Notes under the pieces: generated by a model
Seen by the model: only the letters and a program-made list of their open reading frames with translations
Databases searched by the model: none
Told to the model about the DNA's origin: nothing
Part shown: positions 7,676-16,085 of the stretch, in pieces
Numbering within the stretch: position 1 is the first letter of the stretch
Layout: every line of letters begins with the position of its first letter
Assembly: GCA_934096075.1 (NCBI GenBank)
Contig: CAKOLN010000001.1
Coordinates: 124,001-188,000 of the forward strand
Direction of reading: 5' to 3'
From: an uncultured Bacilli bacterium
Lineage (GTDB): Bacteria > Bacillota_I > Bacilli_A > RF39 > UBA660
Length of the DNA: 64,000 nt
Translations under genes and position numbers: made by a program

Positions 7676-9421
7676 ATGTTTGGAAAAATATTAGAAATAG
7701 ATGAAAATAGGGTAATAATAGAAAATGCAAAAAAGGAAACTCATTCTGAATTTATGAATTGTCATATAATTTTTGAAGAACCTTCTAAAAAGACTGTTGG
7801 TGAAATTACTAAAATAGATGATAATTTTATAAACGTTCTATTAATTGGAGAAATAGAAAATAATGTCTTTTCAGCAGGAGTAGTAAAAAAACCAGCGACT
7901 AATTCACTAATTAGAATTATTAATGTAGGAGAATTGGAATTAATAATAGGTAAGAGTGATCCAAAAGGAAATTTAGTTATAGGTAATTCTGCTATATACA
8001 AAACATTTAATATTACAATACCAATAAATTCTTTTTTTGCTAATCATTCTTCAATTATTGGTAATACCGGAAGTGGTAAATCGTGTGGTGTGTCTAGAAT
8101 ATTAGAAAATTTATTTATAAATAATCCATATAAACCAGTAAATTCTCATTTTGTAATATTTGATGCTTATGGAGAATATAAAAATTCTTTTAAAAAACTA
8201 AATCAAATAGAAGGCTTAGGATTTAAAAAATATACTACAAAAGTAGAAGTAGAAGATGAAGTTCTACTTAGAATACCTCCTTTCTTTTTAGGTGCTGATG
8301 ATCTTGCAATATTATTATCAGCTGATGATTCTAGTCAAATACCGGTATTAGAGAAAACTTTAAAATTAGTATATATTTTTACAAGTACTGATGAAAAAAT
8401 TAAGGAATATAAAAATGATATAATAGCTAAATGTTTATTAGATATATTAACAAGTGGGAAAAGTGGTAGTCAGATGAGAGACCAAATAATAGCGGTTTTA
8501 TCTCATTACAATACTGAAGATTTAAATTTAGAATCTATTGTAAAACAGCCTGGTTATGATAGAACTCTTAAACAATGTTTATTAATTGATGAACAAGGTA
8601 AGATGAATGCAATATTGTTAGTAACTGAATTTTTACATCAATTTGAAAGAGTTAATCTAGATAATATTGTTATGGGAGAAGGATTTACATATACTTTAAA
8701 TGATATTTATTATGCTTTGGAATTTGCATTAATAAGTGAAGGTACAATTAATAGTAATAATCAATATGATAAAAATAATATTTTAAAAACAAGATTACTT
8801 ACTATTATAAATTCTGATTTAGCACCTATATTTGAAATAAATGAATATTTAGATAAGGATTTATATATTAATAAATTATTTGATAAGGCATCTTTAATTG
8901 ATATTAATTTAAATCATATAGATGATAGATATGCTAAAATTGTAACTAAATTAATGTCTAAGATTTTGTTTTCTTATTCAACTAAGCAAAAAGTAAGAGG
9001 TTCTTTTTCAGTTAATTTAATATTAGAAGAAGCACATAGATATGTTCAAAATGATAATGATGTAAATATTATTGGTTATAATATATTTGATAGAATTACT
9101 AAAGAAGGAAGAAAATATGGAACTTTGCTAACATTTATTACTCAAAGACCTAGTGAATTGTCAACAACGGCTATTAGTCAATGTTCTAATTTTATAGTAT
9201 TTAGATTATACCATCCTAAAGATTTTGATATTGTTAAAAATTTAAGTACAAATGTAAATGATGAAACATTAGAGAAAATTAAAAGTTTGAATCCAGGTAC
9301 AGCACTTGTATTTGGAACTGGTTTTAAAGTTCCTCTACTTGCTAAATTTGAATTACCGACAATTATGCCAGAAAGTACTAGTGTAGATCTTAATAAATTG
9401 TGGTATACAACCAGTGTTTAA
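7676..9421 (+). CDS. HerA-type DNA translocase ATPase (DUF87)
   Basis: 581 residues from ATG 7676, with AAAGGG 8 nt upstream. The N-terminal ~110 residues form a beta-rich HAS-barrel-like domain. The FtsK/HerA RecA-like core has Walker A GNTGSGKS (residues ~129-136), Walker B followed by EEAHRY (ILEEAHRYV, ~450) and a downstream ITQRPSELSTTAISQCSNFI segment typical of hexameric HerA ATPases. HerA proteins pump double-stranded DNA and usually work with a nuclease (NurA) or, in defence loci, with SIR2 or other effectors. No NurA is found here; the only partner is the 103-residue protein upstream. The exact role is unknown. Confidence 0.85.
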   Translation: MFGKILEIDENRVIIENAKKETHSEFMNCHIIFEEPSKKTVGEITKIDDNFINVLLIGEIENNVFSAGVVKKPATNSLIRIINVGELELIIGKSDPKGNLVIGNSAIYKTFNITIPINSFFANHSSIIGNTGSGKSCGVSRILENLFINNPYKPVNSHFVIFDAYGEYKNSFKKLNQIEGLGFKKYTTKVEVEDEVLLRIPPFFLGADDLAILLSADDSSQIPVLEKTLKLVYIFTSTDEKIKEYKNDIIAKCLLDILTSGKSGSQMRDQIIAVLSHYNTEDLNLESIVKQPGYDRTLKQCLLIDEQGKMNAILLVTEFLHQFERVNLDNIVMGEGFTYTLNDIYYALEFALISEGTINSNNQYDKNNILKTRLLTIINSDLAPIFEINEYLDKDLYINKLFDKASLIDINLNHIDDRYAKIVTKLMSKILFSYSTKQKVRGSFSVNLILEEAHRYVQNDNDVNIIGYNIFDRITKEGRKYGTLLTFITQRPSELSTTAISQCSNFIVFRLYHPKDFDIVKNLSTNVNDETLEKIKSLNPGTALVFGTGFKVPLLAKFELPTIMPESTSVDLNKLWYTTSV

Positions 9422-9434
9422 AATGATATAATAG

Positions 9435-9462
9435 TAGGCAATTCATTGAGTTGAATTGCCTA
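9435..9462 (+). terminator. hairpin after the HerA gene, probable terminator
   Basis: The 11-bp perfect stem TAGGCAATTCA (9435-9445) and TGAATTGCCTA (9452-9462) has a 6-nt loop. The following tract (ATAATTTG) is only weakly T-rich, so termination may be partial. Confidence 0.5.
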
Positions 9463-9500
9463 TAATAATTTGTGAATGGTTAAATAATCATAAAATATAA

Positions 9501-10017
9501 AAAGATAAAGAATATATTTATAGTAAGTGTGGAGATGTATCTCTAGCAACACATCTTTATCCCTCAGATAAAATTGGATGAGATGAAGTTGGTAAGAGAG
9601 ATAGGTTTTGTGTTAAAGTTATAAAAACTAAAGGAGAATTTGTAGGTATTTGAAATAAAGATAGAGATTTAATTGGTATAGATGTTTCTGGTTATATATT
9701 ATCAAAAGTTAAATGTAGTTATTTAAAATTAGAAAAGCTAGTTTACATGTATTATACAGATTGCTTGCGTGAATATAATGAAAAACTATTTACAGATAAA
9801 ACACCAGGATTTGAATTTGTCAAAGTAGAATACTTGCATCTAGAAATGGAATTAATAAGACATTTAGTATAAATGAAACTTTGGAAAAATATTCAATTTA
9901 ACTATTAGTGAATTGGTTAGTTTGACACATAGAGAAAATAGTCCTTGGACTAAATCAAACAAAATAATAACTGATGATATGATAATTAAATATCATAAAT
10001 ATGAAAAGGAAGTGTAA
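9501..10017 (+). pseudogene. decayed Panacea/DUF4065 (SocA-like) gene
   Basis: One frame from 9501 to 9870 reads through two TGA codons (9579, 9651) and contains SGYILSKVKCSYLKLEKLVYM and YNEKLFTDK, the Panacea pattern of an antitoxin-like domain. It ends early at 9870. A different frame (9877-10017) then encodes the typical C-terminal end SLTHRENSPWTKSN ... IITDDMIIKYH. The gene is thus broken by two stops and a frameshift. Panacea proteins neutralise diverse toxins; no intact toxin gene is adjacent. Its last codons supply the ribosome binding site of trpS. The stretch 9463-9500 holds nothing else recognisable. Confidence 0.7.
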
Positions 10018-10020
10018 ATA

Positions 10021-11034
10021 ATGAAAGATATAGTTTTAACAGGAGATAGACCTACAGGTAAGTTACATTTAGGACATTATGTAGGTTCACTTAAAAATAG
10101 AGTGGAAATGATGAATACAGGTCTTTATGATATGTATGTATTTTCTGCTGATATGCAAGGTTTAACAGACAATGCTAAAGATATTAAAAAGATAAGAGAA
10201 AATGTTTTTGAAGTAATTAAAGATAATTTATCAGTAGGGTTAGATCCAGAAAAAGTTACTATTTTTGTACAATCTGGAGTACCAGAATTAACTGAATTAA
10301 CAATGTATTATTTAAATTTGGTGACGCTTAGTAGACTTAAAAGAAATCCAACTATTAAAGAAGAAATAAAACAAAGAGGATTTGAAGAAAGTGTGCCAGT
10401 TGGATTTTTAACTTATCCTATAAGTCAAGCAGCAGATATTACTGCATTTGATGCAACTTTGGTACCAGTTGGAGAAGATCAAGTTCCAATACTTGAACAA
10501 GTTTGTGAAGTTGTAGATACATTTAATAGACTATATGGAGAAACTTTAGTTAGACCTAAATATGTTTTGCCTGAAAATAAAAATGCTAGAAGGTTACCAG
10601 GTATAGATGGAAAAGCAAAGATGAGTAAAAGTGCAGGTAATTGTATTTATTTAACAGATGATACAGAAACAGTTAGAAAGAAAGTAATGAGTATGTATAC
10701 GGATCCTAATCATATTAAAGTAAGTGATCCTGGAAATACTAAAGATAATCCTGTATTTATATATTTGGATGCATTTATGACTGATAGAGAAAAGTTTGAA
10801 GAATTAAAGAATCATTATGAACAAGGCGGTCTTGGAGATAAAGTTGTTAAAGAAACTTTATTTGAGGTATTAGAAAGTGTTTTAACTCCAATAAGAGAGA
10901 AAAGAAAGTATTATGATGAACATCCAGAGATTGTTGAAAATATTGTTAAAGAGGGAACTAAGAAAGCCAGAATTAAAGCAAGTGAAACATTAAAAAGAGT
11001 TAGAGAGAGAATAGGTGTAGAATACTTTAATTAA
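10021..11034 (+). CDS. trpS: tryptophan--tRNA ligase
   Basis: 337 residues, a usual length for bacterial TrpRS. It charges tRNA-Trp. The class I signatures are both present: a HIGH-type PTGKLHLGHYVGS at residues 11-23 and KMSKS within GKAKMSKSAGN at about 197-207. The middle carries the tryptophan pocket region (PVGEDQVPILEQ). Start ATG follows AAGGAAG, which lies in the end of the decayed DUF4065 gene. I looked for a T-box leader and found no specifier or antiterminator structure; the upstream DNA is instead a pseudogene. Confidence 0.96.
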   Translation: MKDIVLTGDRPTGKLHLGHYVGSLKNRVEMMNTGLYDMYVFSADMQGLTDNAKDIKKIRENVFEVIKDNLSVGLDPEKVTIFVQSGVPELTELTMYYLNLVTLSRLKRNPTIKEEIKQRGFEESVPVGFLTYPISQAADITAFDATLVPVGEDQVPILEQVCEVVDTFNRLYGETLVRPKYVLPENKNARRLPGIDGKAKMSKSAGNCIYLTDDTETVRKKVMSMYTDPNHIKVSDPGNTKDNPVFIYLDAFMTDREKFEELKNHYEQGGLGDKVVKETLFEVLESVLTPIREKRKYYDEHPEIVENIVKEGTKKARIKASETLKRVRERIGVEYFN

Positions 11035-11194
11035 GATTGAATTGGAAAAATGTGTAAAAAAGGTCAAAATAAGTCGGATTTTTGTGATGAGGTAACTTTT
11101 TAATTAATATTGAGAAAGAAAATTGATATTATGTATTAGAAATAGATACTTAATGGTGATATGTCTATTTTGGTTTTAAACTTTAATAAAAAAT

Positions 11195-11226
11195 TTCACA
11201 AAATATTCATAAAAATATATTATAAT
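11195..11226 (+). promoter_or_regulatory. promoter with direct-repeat operator for the two-component system
   Basis: TTCAC (11195-11199) and TTCAT (11206-11210) are spaced 11 nt start to start and end 10 nt before a TATAAT box (11221-11226). There is no good -35 hexamer. OmpR/PhoB-type activators bind such 11-nt repeats in place of a -35. The same layout recurs at 13296-13338, after the kinase gene, suggesting autoregulation. Confidence 0.5.
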
Positions 11227-11228
11227 AA

Positions 11229-11257
11229 AGTTAGAAATTTGCTTTCTAGCTTTTTTT
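11229..11257 (+). terminator. terminator just upstream of the response regulator
   Basis: AGTTAGAAA (11229-11237) pairs with TTTCTAGCT (11243-11251, one G-T wobble), followed by seven T. The promoter at 11221-11226 would start within the 5' arm, so the hairpin should stop read-through from trpS while letting the local transcript escape. Confidence 0.65.
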
Positions 11258-11270
11258 GAAGGAGGAAAAA

Positions 11271-11933
11271 ATGAACATACTAGTAGTAGATGATGAAAAA
11301 CTGATAAGAAGTGTAATTAAAGATTACTTATTAAATGAAAAATTTATGGTATATGAAGCTGAGAATGGAGAAGAGGCTCTAAGGGTTTTTAAAGAAGAAA
11401 AAATCAACTTAGTTATACTTGATGTAATGATGCCTAAAATGGATGGAATAGAAACACTAAAAGAATTGAGAACAATTAGTGAAGTACCAGTAATAATGTT
11501 AACAGCTATCAAAGAAGAAATAGACAAGATACACTCATTTGATTTAGGAGTAGATGACTATGTTACAAAACCATTTAGTCCAAAAGAATTAGTAAGTCGT
11601 GTTAAAGCAGTATTAAAAAGATGTGGTATGTTAAAAGAAATATACCAATACAAAGGATTAGTTATAGATTATCAGGGAAGAAAAGTAACAATTGATAGCA
11701 ATGTGATTAATCTAACACCTAAAGAATATGAATTGCTTGTATATTTTATTGAAAATAAGGGTATTGCAATCTCTAGAGAAAGACTATTAAATACCATCTG
11801 GGGTTATGATTTTTATGGTGATGATAGGACTGTTGATACCCATATAAAAATGCTTAGAAAAAGTTTAGGTAAATATGGAAATTTGATAACGACTGTTAGA
11901 AAAGTAGGTTATAAATATGAAACAGAAAACTAA
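11271..11933 (+). CDS. OmpR/PhoB-family response regulator
   Basis: 220 residues from ATG 11271 (AAGGAGG upstream). The N-terminal receiver has the acidic pair D7-D8, phospho-acceptor D51 (LVILDVMMPK), T78 and K100. The C-terminal winged-helix DNA-binding domain ends with the DRTVDTHIKMLRKSLG and TVRKVGYKYE signatures of the family. It forms a pair with the histidine kinase gene, which starts 17 nt before its stop. The direct repeats at 11195-11210 and 13296-13322 are candidate binding sites. The stimulus is unknown; PhoP/WalR-like regulators are the nearest class. Confidence 0.93.
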   Translation: MNILVVDDEKLIRSVIKDYLLNEKFMVYEAENGEEALRVFKEEKINLVILDVMMPKMDGIETLKELRTISEVPVIMLTAIKEEIDKIHSFDLGVDDYVTKPFSPKELVSRVKAVLKRCGMLKEIYQYKGLVIDYQGRKVTIDSNVINLTPKEYELLVYFIENKGIAISRERLLNTIWGYDFYGDDRTVDTHIKMLRKSLGKYGNLITTVRKVGYKYETEN

Positions 11934-13293
11934 TGGTTTAACTTTTAAAATATGGATATACTTAGCTTTATTCTTAACATTAATAATAGCATTCATTTGG
12001 ATATTTCAAGTAGCTTTATTGAATTCTTTTTATGAATATAGAACTAATAGATTAGTTGAGAAAATAGCAACACTAACAAGTCATTATTATAATAAAGAAA
12101 AAGATACTAGTTATTATGATAAACTAGCATACAATAATAATGCATGTATTGAAATAGAAAGAGATTCCGAATTATTATATTCATCTAATATGCAAAGGGG
12201 ATGCTTAGTTACAGATAATTATTCTTATAAATCTGATTTTCTTATCAGTAATAAAAATAGTATGATGTATAAACTTGTTAATCCTGTATTAGACAATAAA
12301 ACCCTTATATACGCAATAAAACTAGATGAAGATACAGTAGCATACATAAATGTTTCGCTAGAACCTACAGACCCAGCTATAAGTGTAATAAGAGAAGAAC
12401 TAGTTTTTATAACTATAATTATATATCTAAGTTCATTTATTTTAGCATACTTTATAAGTAAAAGGATATCTACGCCTATATTAAAGATAAACAATATGGC
12501 TAGGAAAATGAGTAAAGGTGACTTTGACACCCCAATCGTGGTTAATGAAAATATAGATGAAATTAATGAATTATCAGATACATTAAATCAGACAAGATTA
12601 GAATTATCTAAAATAAATGAAACAAGAAGAGATTTACTTTTGAATGTAAGTCATGATTTAAAAACTCCTTTAACTATGATACAAGCATATGCTGAAATGG
12701 CTAGAGATTTAAATAAGAATGATGAAGAAAAAAGAACAGAAAACTTAAATGTAATAATAGATGAAAGTATGAGACTAAATGAACTTGTTAATAACATATT
12801 AGAACTATCTAAAAGTGAAGTTAATTTAGATAATCTTAAAATAGAAGAATTTAATCTAACAAAAGAAATAAGAGTTATTTTAGATAGATTTAGTTACTTA
12901 AAAGAAAAAGAAAATTATAATTTTGTCTTTGATGTAGAAAAGGGTTACTTAGTAAAAGCCGATAAAACTAAAATAGATCAAGTTATATATAATTTACTTA
13001 TAAATGCAATTAATTATACAGGAGATGATAAAAAAGTAATAATATCTATTGAAGAATATAAGAAATATTTAAGAGTTAAAATAACAGATACAGGTAAAGG
13101 TATAAAAAAGGAAGAATTAGATAAAATATGGGATAAATATTATACTAATGAAAAAAATCATAAAAGAAATAAAATCGGAACAGGATTAGGTTTATCTATT
13201 GTTAAGAATATTTTAATAAAACATAAATTTAAATATGGGGTAACATCAAAGGTAAATAAAGGAACGACTTTCTATTTTGATATTAACATATAA
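11917..13293 (+). CDS. membrane sensor histidine kinase
   Basis: 458 residues. TM1 is at ~13-35, an extracellular loop of about 125 residues carries two cysteines (CIEI, GCLV), TM2 is at ~160-181, and a HAMP linker begins SKRISTPILKINNMAR. The HisKA domain has the phospho-accepting H246 (NVSHDLKTPLTM). The HATPase domain has the N-box (LLINAINYTG), G1 box DTGKGIKKEE and G2 box GTGLGLSIVKN. The gene overlaps the response regulator by 17 nt. The extracytoplasmic sensor is not a family I recognise; its two cysteines could form a disulphide. Confidence 0.93.
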   Translation: MKQKTNGLTFKIWIYLALFLTLIIAFIWIFQVALLNSFYEYRTNRLVEKIATLTSHYYNKEKDTSYYDKLAYNNNACIEIERDSELLYSSNMQRGCLVTDNYSYKSDFLISNKNSMMYKLVNPVLDNKTLIYAIKLDEDTVAYINVSLEPTDPAISVIREELVFITIIIYLSSFILAYFISKRISTPILKINNMARKMSKGDFDTPIVVNENIDEINELSDTLNQTRLELSKINETRRDLLLNVSHDLKTPLTMIQAYAEMARDLNKNDEEKRTENLNVIIDESMRLNELVNNILELSKSEVNLDNLKIEEFNLTKEIRVILDRFSYLKEKENYNFVFDVEKGYLVKADKTKIDQVIYNLLINAINYTGDDKKVIISIEEYKKYLRVKITDTGKGIKKEELDKIWDKYYTNEKNHKRNKIGTGLGLSIVKNILIKHKFKYGVTSKVNKGTTFYFDINI

Positions 13294-13295
13294 AG

Positions 13296-13338
13296 TTCAT
13301 TTAAATTACACAAGAATTTCACTTTAGTTTGATAGAAT
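13296..13338 (+). promoter_or_regulatory. second direct-repeat promoter, downstream of the kinase gene
   Basis: Three related pentamers, TTCAT (13296), TTACA (13306) and TTCAC (13318-13322), end exactly 10 nt before a TAGAAT -10 box (13333-13338). Geometry and motif match the element before the response regulator, so it is a likely target of that regulator. Confidence 0.5.
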
Positions 13339-13360
13339 TATTATCAGAAAGAAGGTGAAA

Positions 13361-13396
13361 ATGAAGAAAAGAAAAATTGTAACAATAAATATTTAA
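13361..13396 (+). CDS. possible 11-residue basic peptide on a short regulated transcript
   Basis: ATG 13361 with GAAGGTG upstream encodes MKKRKIVTINI and stops at 13396. It is preceded by the operator-type promoter (13296-13338) and followed by a strong terminator at 13431, so a transcript of about 115 nt is predicted. It may be a peptide gene, a decayed gene end or a small regulatory RNA with an incidental frame. Confidence 0.3.
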   Translation: MKKRKIVTINI

Positions 13397-13430
13397 TCCT
13401 CAAAAACCTATAAAATCACATATAAACTTT

Positions 13431-13460
13431 AAGAGACACGATATAAGTTGTCTCTTTTAA
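13431..13460 (+). terminator. rho-independent terminator
   Basis: AAGAGACA (13431-13438) pairs perfectly with TGTCTCTT (13449-13456), followed by T-rich sequence. Confidence 0.75.
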
Positions 13461-13513
13461 TATAGATTGAAGAAAATAGTAAAATAATTTGACATATAAT
13501 TAACTAGTTTTAT

Positions 13514-13541
13514 TTGAAATAAGTATGAATTGTGTTATACT
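13514..13541 (+). promoter_or_regulatory. promoter of prpC-prkC-rsgA
   Basis: TTGAAA (13514-13519), a 16-bp spacer, then TATACT (13536-13541), about 35 nt before the prpC start. Confidence 0.55.
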
Positions 13542-13576
13542 TATTTTAGTAATAATTTGAAAGAGGTGTAGTAATC

Positions 13577-14323
13577 ATGTTAACTCATTATCAAACTGAT
13601 GCAGGTAAAGTAAGAGATCACAATGAAGATAGTGTTACTATAGTGAAAAATTTGACTGGTGACTATATGTTAATGGTTGCTGATGGAATGGGCGGACATC
13701 GTGCTGGTGAAGTAGCAAGTTCATTGGCTGTTACTCATATAGGTTCTAGATTTCAAAATATGAGTACACTTGGAACTAAAGTTGATGCAATAACATGGCT
13801 TAAAGAAATTATTGAAGAAGTAAATACTAATATAATAAAATATGCTGAAGAACATGTAGATGCTACTGGACTTGGGACGACTTTGGTATGTGCTATATTA
13901 ACAAGAGAATATTTGATATTTGCAAACATAGGAGATTCAAGCGGTTTTGTGTTTAAGAATGGTAAACTTTATAAAGTTACAAAAGACCATACATATGCTA
14001 ATTTTTTAGTAGATACTGGTGAAATAAGGCCAGAGGAGGCAGCTACTCATCCTCAAAAGAATGTTTTAATGAGAGCACTTGGTGCTAGTCCTAAAGTTGA
14101 AGTGGATATATTTGATGTGGAAAATACAGTTGATGGGATATTCTTGTGTAGTGATGGACTTACTAATATGGTTACTAAAGAGCAAATTGAAAAAGTATTA
14201 AATGATGAAAATTTGGATATAGAAGAAAAGGTGGATAAATTAATTTTAAAGAGTAATTTGAGAGGTGGAAATGATAATATTTCTGTAGCACTCTTAATAA
14301 ATGGTGGTGTGTATGATAAATAA
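13577..14323 (+). CDS. prpC: PP2C-type serine/threonine phosphatase (PrpC/Stp)
   Basis: 248 residues. It removes phosphate from Ser/Thr residues modified by the partner kinase PrkC. PP2C metal motifs are visible: KVRDHNEDS near the start, VADGMGGHRAGEVAS at ~37, IGDSSGFVF (~115) and LCSDGLTNMV with GGNDNISVAL near the end. The ribosome binding site is AAGAGGTG. The gene overlaps prkC by 11 nt, a classic Firmicutes pair that controls cell-wall growth, translation and dormancy exit. Confidence 0.96.
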   Translation: MLTHYQTDAGKVRDHNEDSVTIVKNLTGDYMLMVADGMGGHRAGEVASSLAVTHIGSRFQNMSTLGTKVDAITWLKEIIEEVNTNIIKYAEEHVDATGLGTTLVCAILTREYLIFANIGDSSGFVFKNGKLYKVTKDHTYANFLVDTGEIRPEEAATHPQKNVLMRALGASPKVEVDIFDVENTVDGIFLCSDGLTNMVTKEQIEKVLNDENLDIEEKVDKLILKSNLRGGNDNISVALLINGGVYDK

Positions 14324-16085
14324 AGGAACAAAGATAAATAATAGATATTCTATAATTAGAACTATTGGAGAAGGGGGAATGGCAAATGTTTATCTAGCTT
14401 ATGATACAATACTAGATAGAAATGTTGCTGTTAAAGTTTTAAGAGGAGATTTAAGGAATGATGAGAAATTTGTAAGAAGATTTCAAAGAGAAGCTTTAAG
14501 TGCATCAAGTCTAAATCATCCAAATATAGTTGAAATGTATGATGTTGGTGAAGATGATGGTGAATACTATATAGTAATGGAATATGTAGAGGGTAAAACT
14601 CTTAAGCAACTTCTTAAAAAAAGAGGAAGTTTAACTATAACTGAGGTTATTGATATAATGAGTCAATTAACTGATGGTATGGCACATGCTCATGATTCAT
14701 ATATAATTCATAGAGATATTAAACCACAAAATATAATGATATTAGAAAATGGATTAATTAAAATAACAGATTTTGGTATAGCAATGGCTCTTAATAGTAC
14801 TCAATTAACACAAACTAATTCTGTAATGGGAAGTGTTCATTATTTACCTCCTGAGCAAGCAGCTGGTAAAGGTTGTACTATAAAAAGTGATATATATTCT
14901 ATGGGTATACTTATGTATGAACTTTTAACAGGTAGTGTTCCATTTAAAGGTGATAATGCAGTAGAAATTGCTTTAAAGCAACTAAAAGAACCAATTCCTA
15001 GTATAAGGAAAATATTACCAGAGTTACCACAAAGTGTAGAGAACATAATAATAAAAGCAACTGCTAAGAATCCAGCTAATAGGTATAAAGATGCAAGAGA
15101 GATGCATCAAGATATAATAACATGCTTAGATGAAACTAGAGCAAATGAAAAAAAATATGTATATCCTTATCCGGAAAATGATTTAGAAACTACTAAGAAG
15201 GTGGATGATACAGTAAAAGAAATAAAAAAGCAGGAACAGAAAAAAGAGGTAAAAAAAGAATCAATGGAATTTTTTGAAGATAATACTGAAAAAAGTCAAA
15301 ATAAAATATTAATAATTTTAGCATGTGTATTTGCTGGTTTAATTGTGATGATAACAGCTATTGTGTTCTTGTTACCTAAAATAAGTAAGGGAAAAACATT
15401 AGAAGTTCCTGATGTATCTAATTTAAGTAAAGTTGAAGCAAGTAATACTTTGACAAAAAAAGGATTTGTAGTGAAGTGTTCTGAAGGAGATTATAAATAT
15501 ACACCAAGTGATGAGATAAAAGAAGGATATGTGGTTAAAACTGATCCTGAAAAAGGTACAATAGTTAAAGAAGGTAAGTCTATTTGTTTATATATTTCTA
15601 GTGGGGATGCAACATTTGTGATGCCAGACTATAGTACTAAAAATTATATTGAAGTTAAAACTATTCTTGAAACAAAATATAATTGTAATGTAGTTATTGA
15701 AAAAGAAAAAGTGACTGATGAAGAAAAGTATAAGGGAAAAGAGGAAACTGTTTTAAGAACAAGCCCAGGAGTCGATGAGAGTGTTAAATATGGTTCTAGT
15801 GTGACACTATATGTTCCTGAACTTGAAATCTTGTATCCTGATTTTACAAATGGAAGTTATACTATAGAAATGATTCAAGAATATGCTAATAAATATAAAT
15901 TAAAACTTGAAATAAAAGAAGAAACAAATTCTTTATTACCAAGTGGAACGATAATTAATCAATCAAGACCGACAAAAAGTGTTGTAACTGAAGGAGTAAC
16001 ATTAACTATTACGGTGGCTAAAACTCCTGAACCTGTGGAAGATGTTATTACACCAAGTGAAGGAAATAATAGTACAGATGAATAA
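14313..16085 (+). CDS. prkC: PASTA-domain Ser/Thr protein kinase (PrkC/PknB)
   Basis: 590 residues from ATG 14313, with GGTGGTG just upstream; ATG 14301 lacks a site. The cytoplasmic kinase domain has glycine loop IGEGGMANVYLA, Lys41, HRDIKPQN (133-140) and DFG (153-155). A charged linker and a single membrane helix (about 325-350) follow, then three extracellular PASTA domains (starting VPDVSNLSKVEASNTL, MPDYSTKNYIEVKTI and YPDFTNGSYTIEMI). The PASTA domains bind muropeptides or lipid II. Bacillus usually has three; the order phosphatase-kinase-rsgA matches. Confidence 0.96.
   Translation: MINKGTKINNRYSIIRTIGEGGMANVYLAYDTILDRNVAVKVLRGDLRNDEKFVRRFQREALSASSLNHPNIVEMYDVGEDDGEYYIVMEYVEGKTLKQLLKKRGSLTITEVIDIMSQLTDGMAHAHDSYIIHRDIKPQNIMILENGLIKITDFGIAMALNSTQLTQTNSVMGSVHYLPPEQAAGKGCTIKSDIYSMGILMYELLTGSVPFKGDNAVEIALKQLKEPIPSIRKILPELPQSVENIIIKATAKNPANRYKDAREMHQDIITCLDETRANEKKYVYPYPENDLETTKKVDDTVKEIKKQEQKKEVKKESMEFFEDNTEKSQNKILIILACVFAGLIVMITAIVFLLPKISKGKTLEVPDVSNLSKVEASNTLTKKGFVVKCSEGDYKYTPSDEIKEGYVVKTDPEKGTIVKEGKSICLYISSGDATFVMPDYSTKNYIEVKTILETKYNCNVVIEKEKVTDEEKYKGKEETVLRTSPGVDESVKYGSSVTLYVPELEILYPDFTNGSYTIEMIQEYANKYKLKLEIKEETNSLLPSGTIINQSRPTKSVVTEGVTLTITVAKTPEPVEDVITPSEGNNSTDE

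Noticed and set aside
9579..9653. Possible genetic code 4 (TGA as Trp)
   Set aside because: All intact genes use TGG for Trp and end properly, with several (e.g. the C39-like peptidase) ending in TGA; the TGA codons occur only in a gene that is broken in other ways.
9422..10020. T-box leader for trpS
   Set aside because: No specifier loop or antiterminator motif is visible; the segment is explained by the DUF4065 pseudogene.
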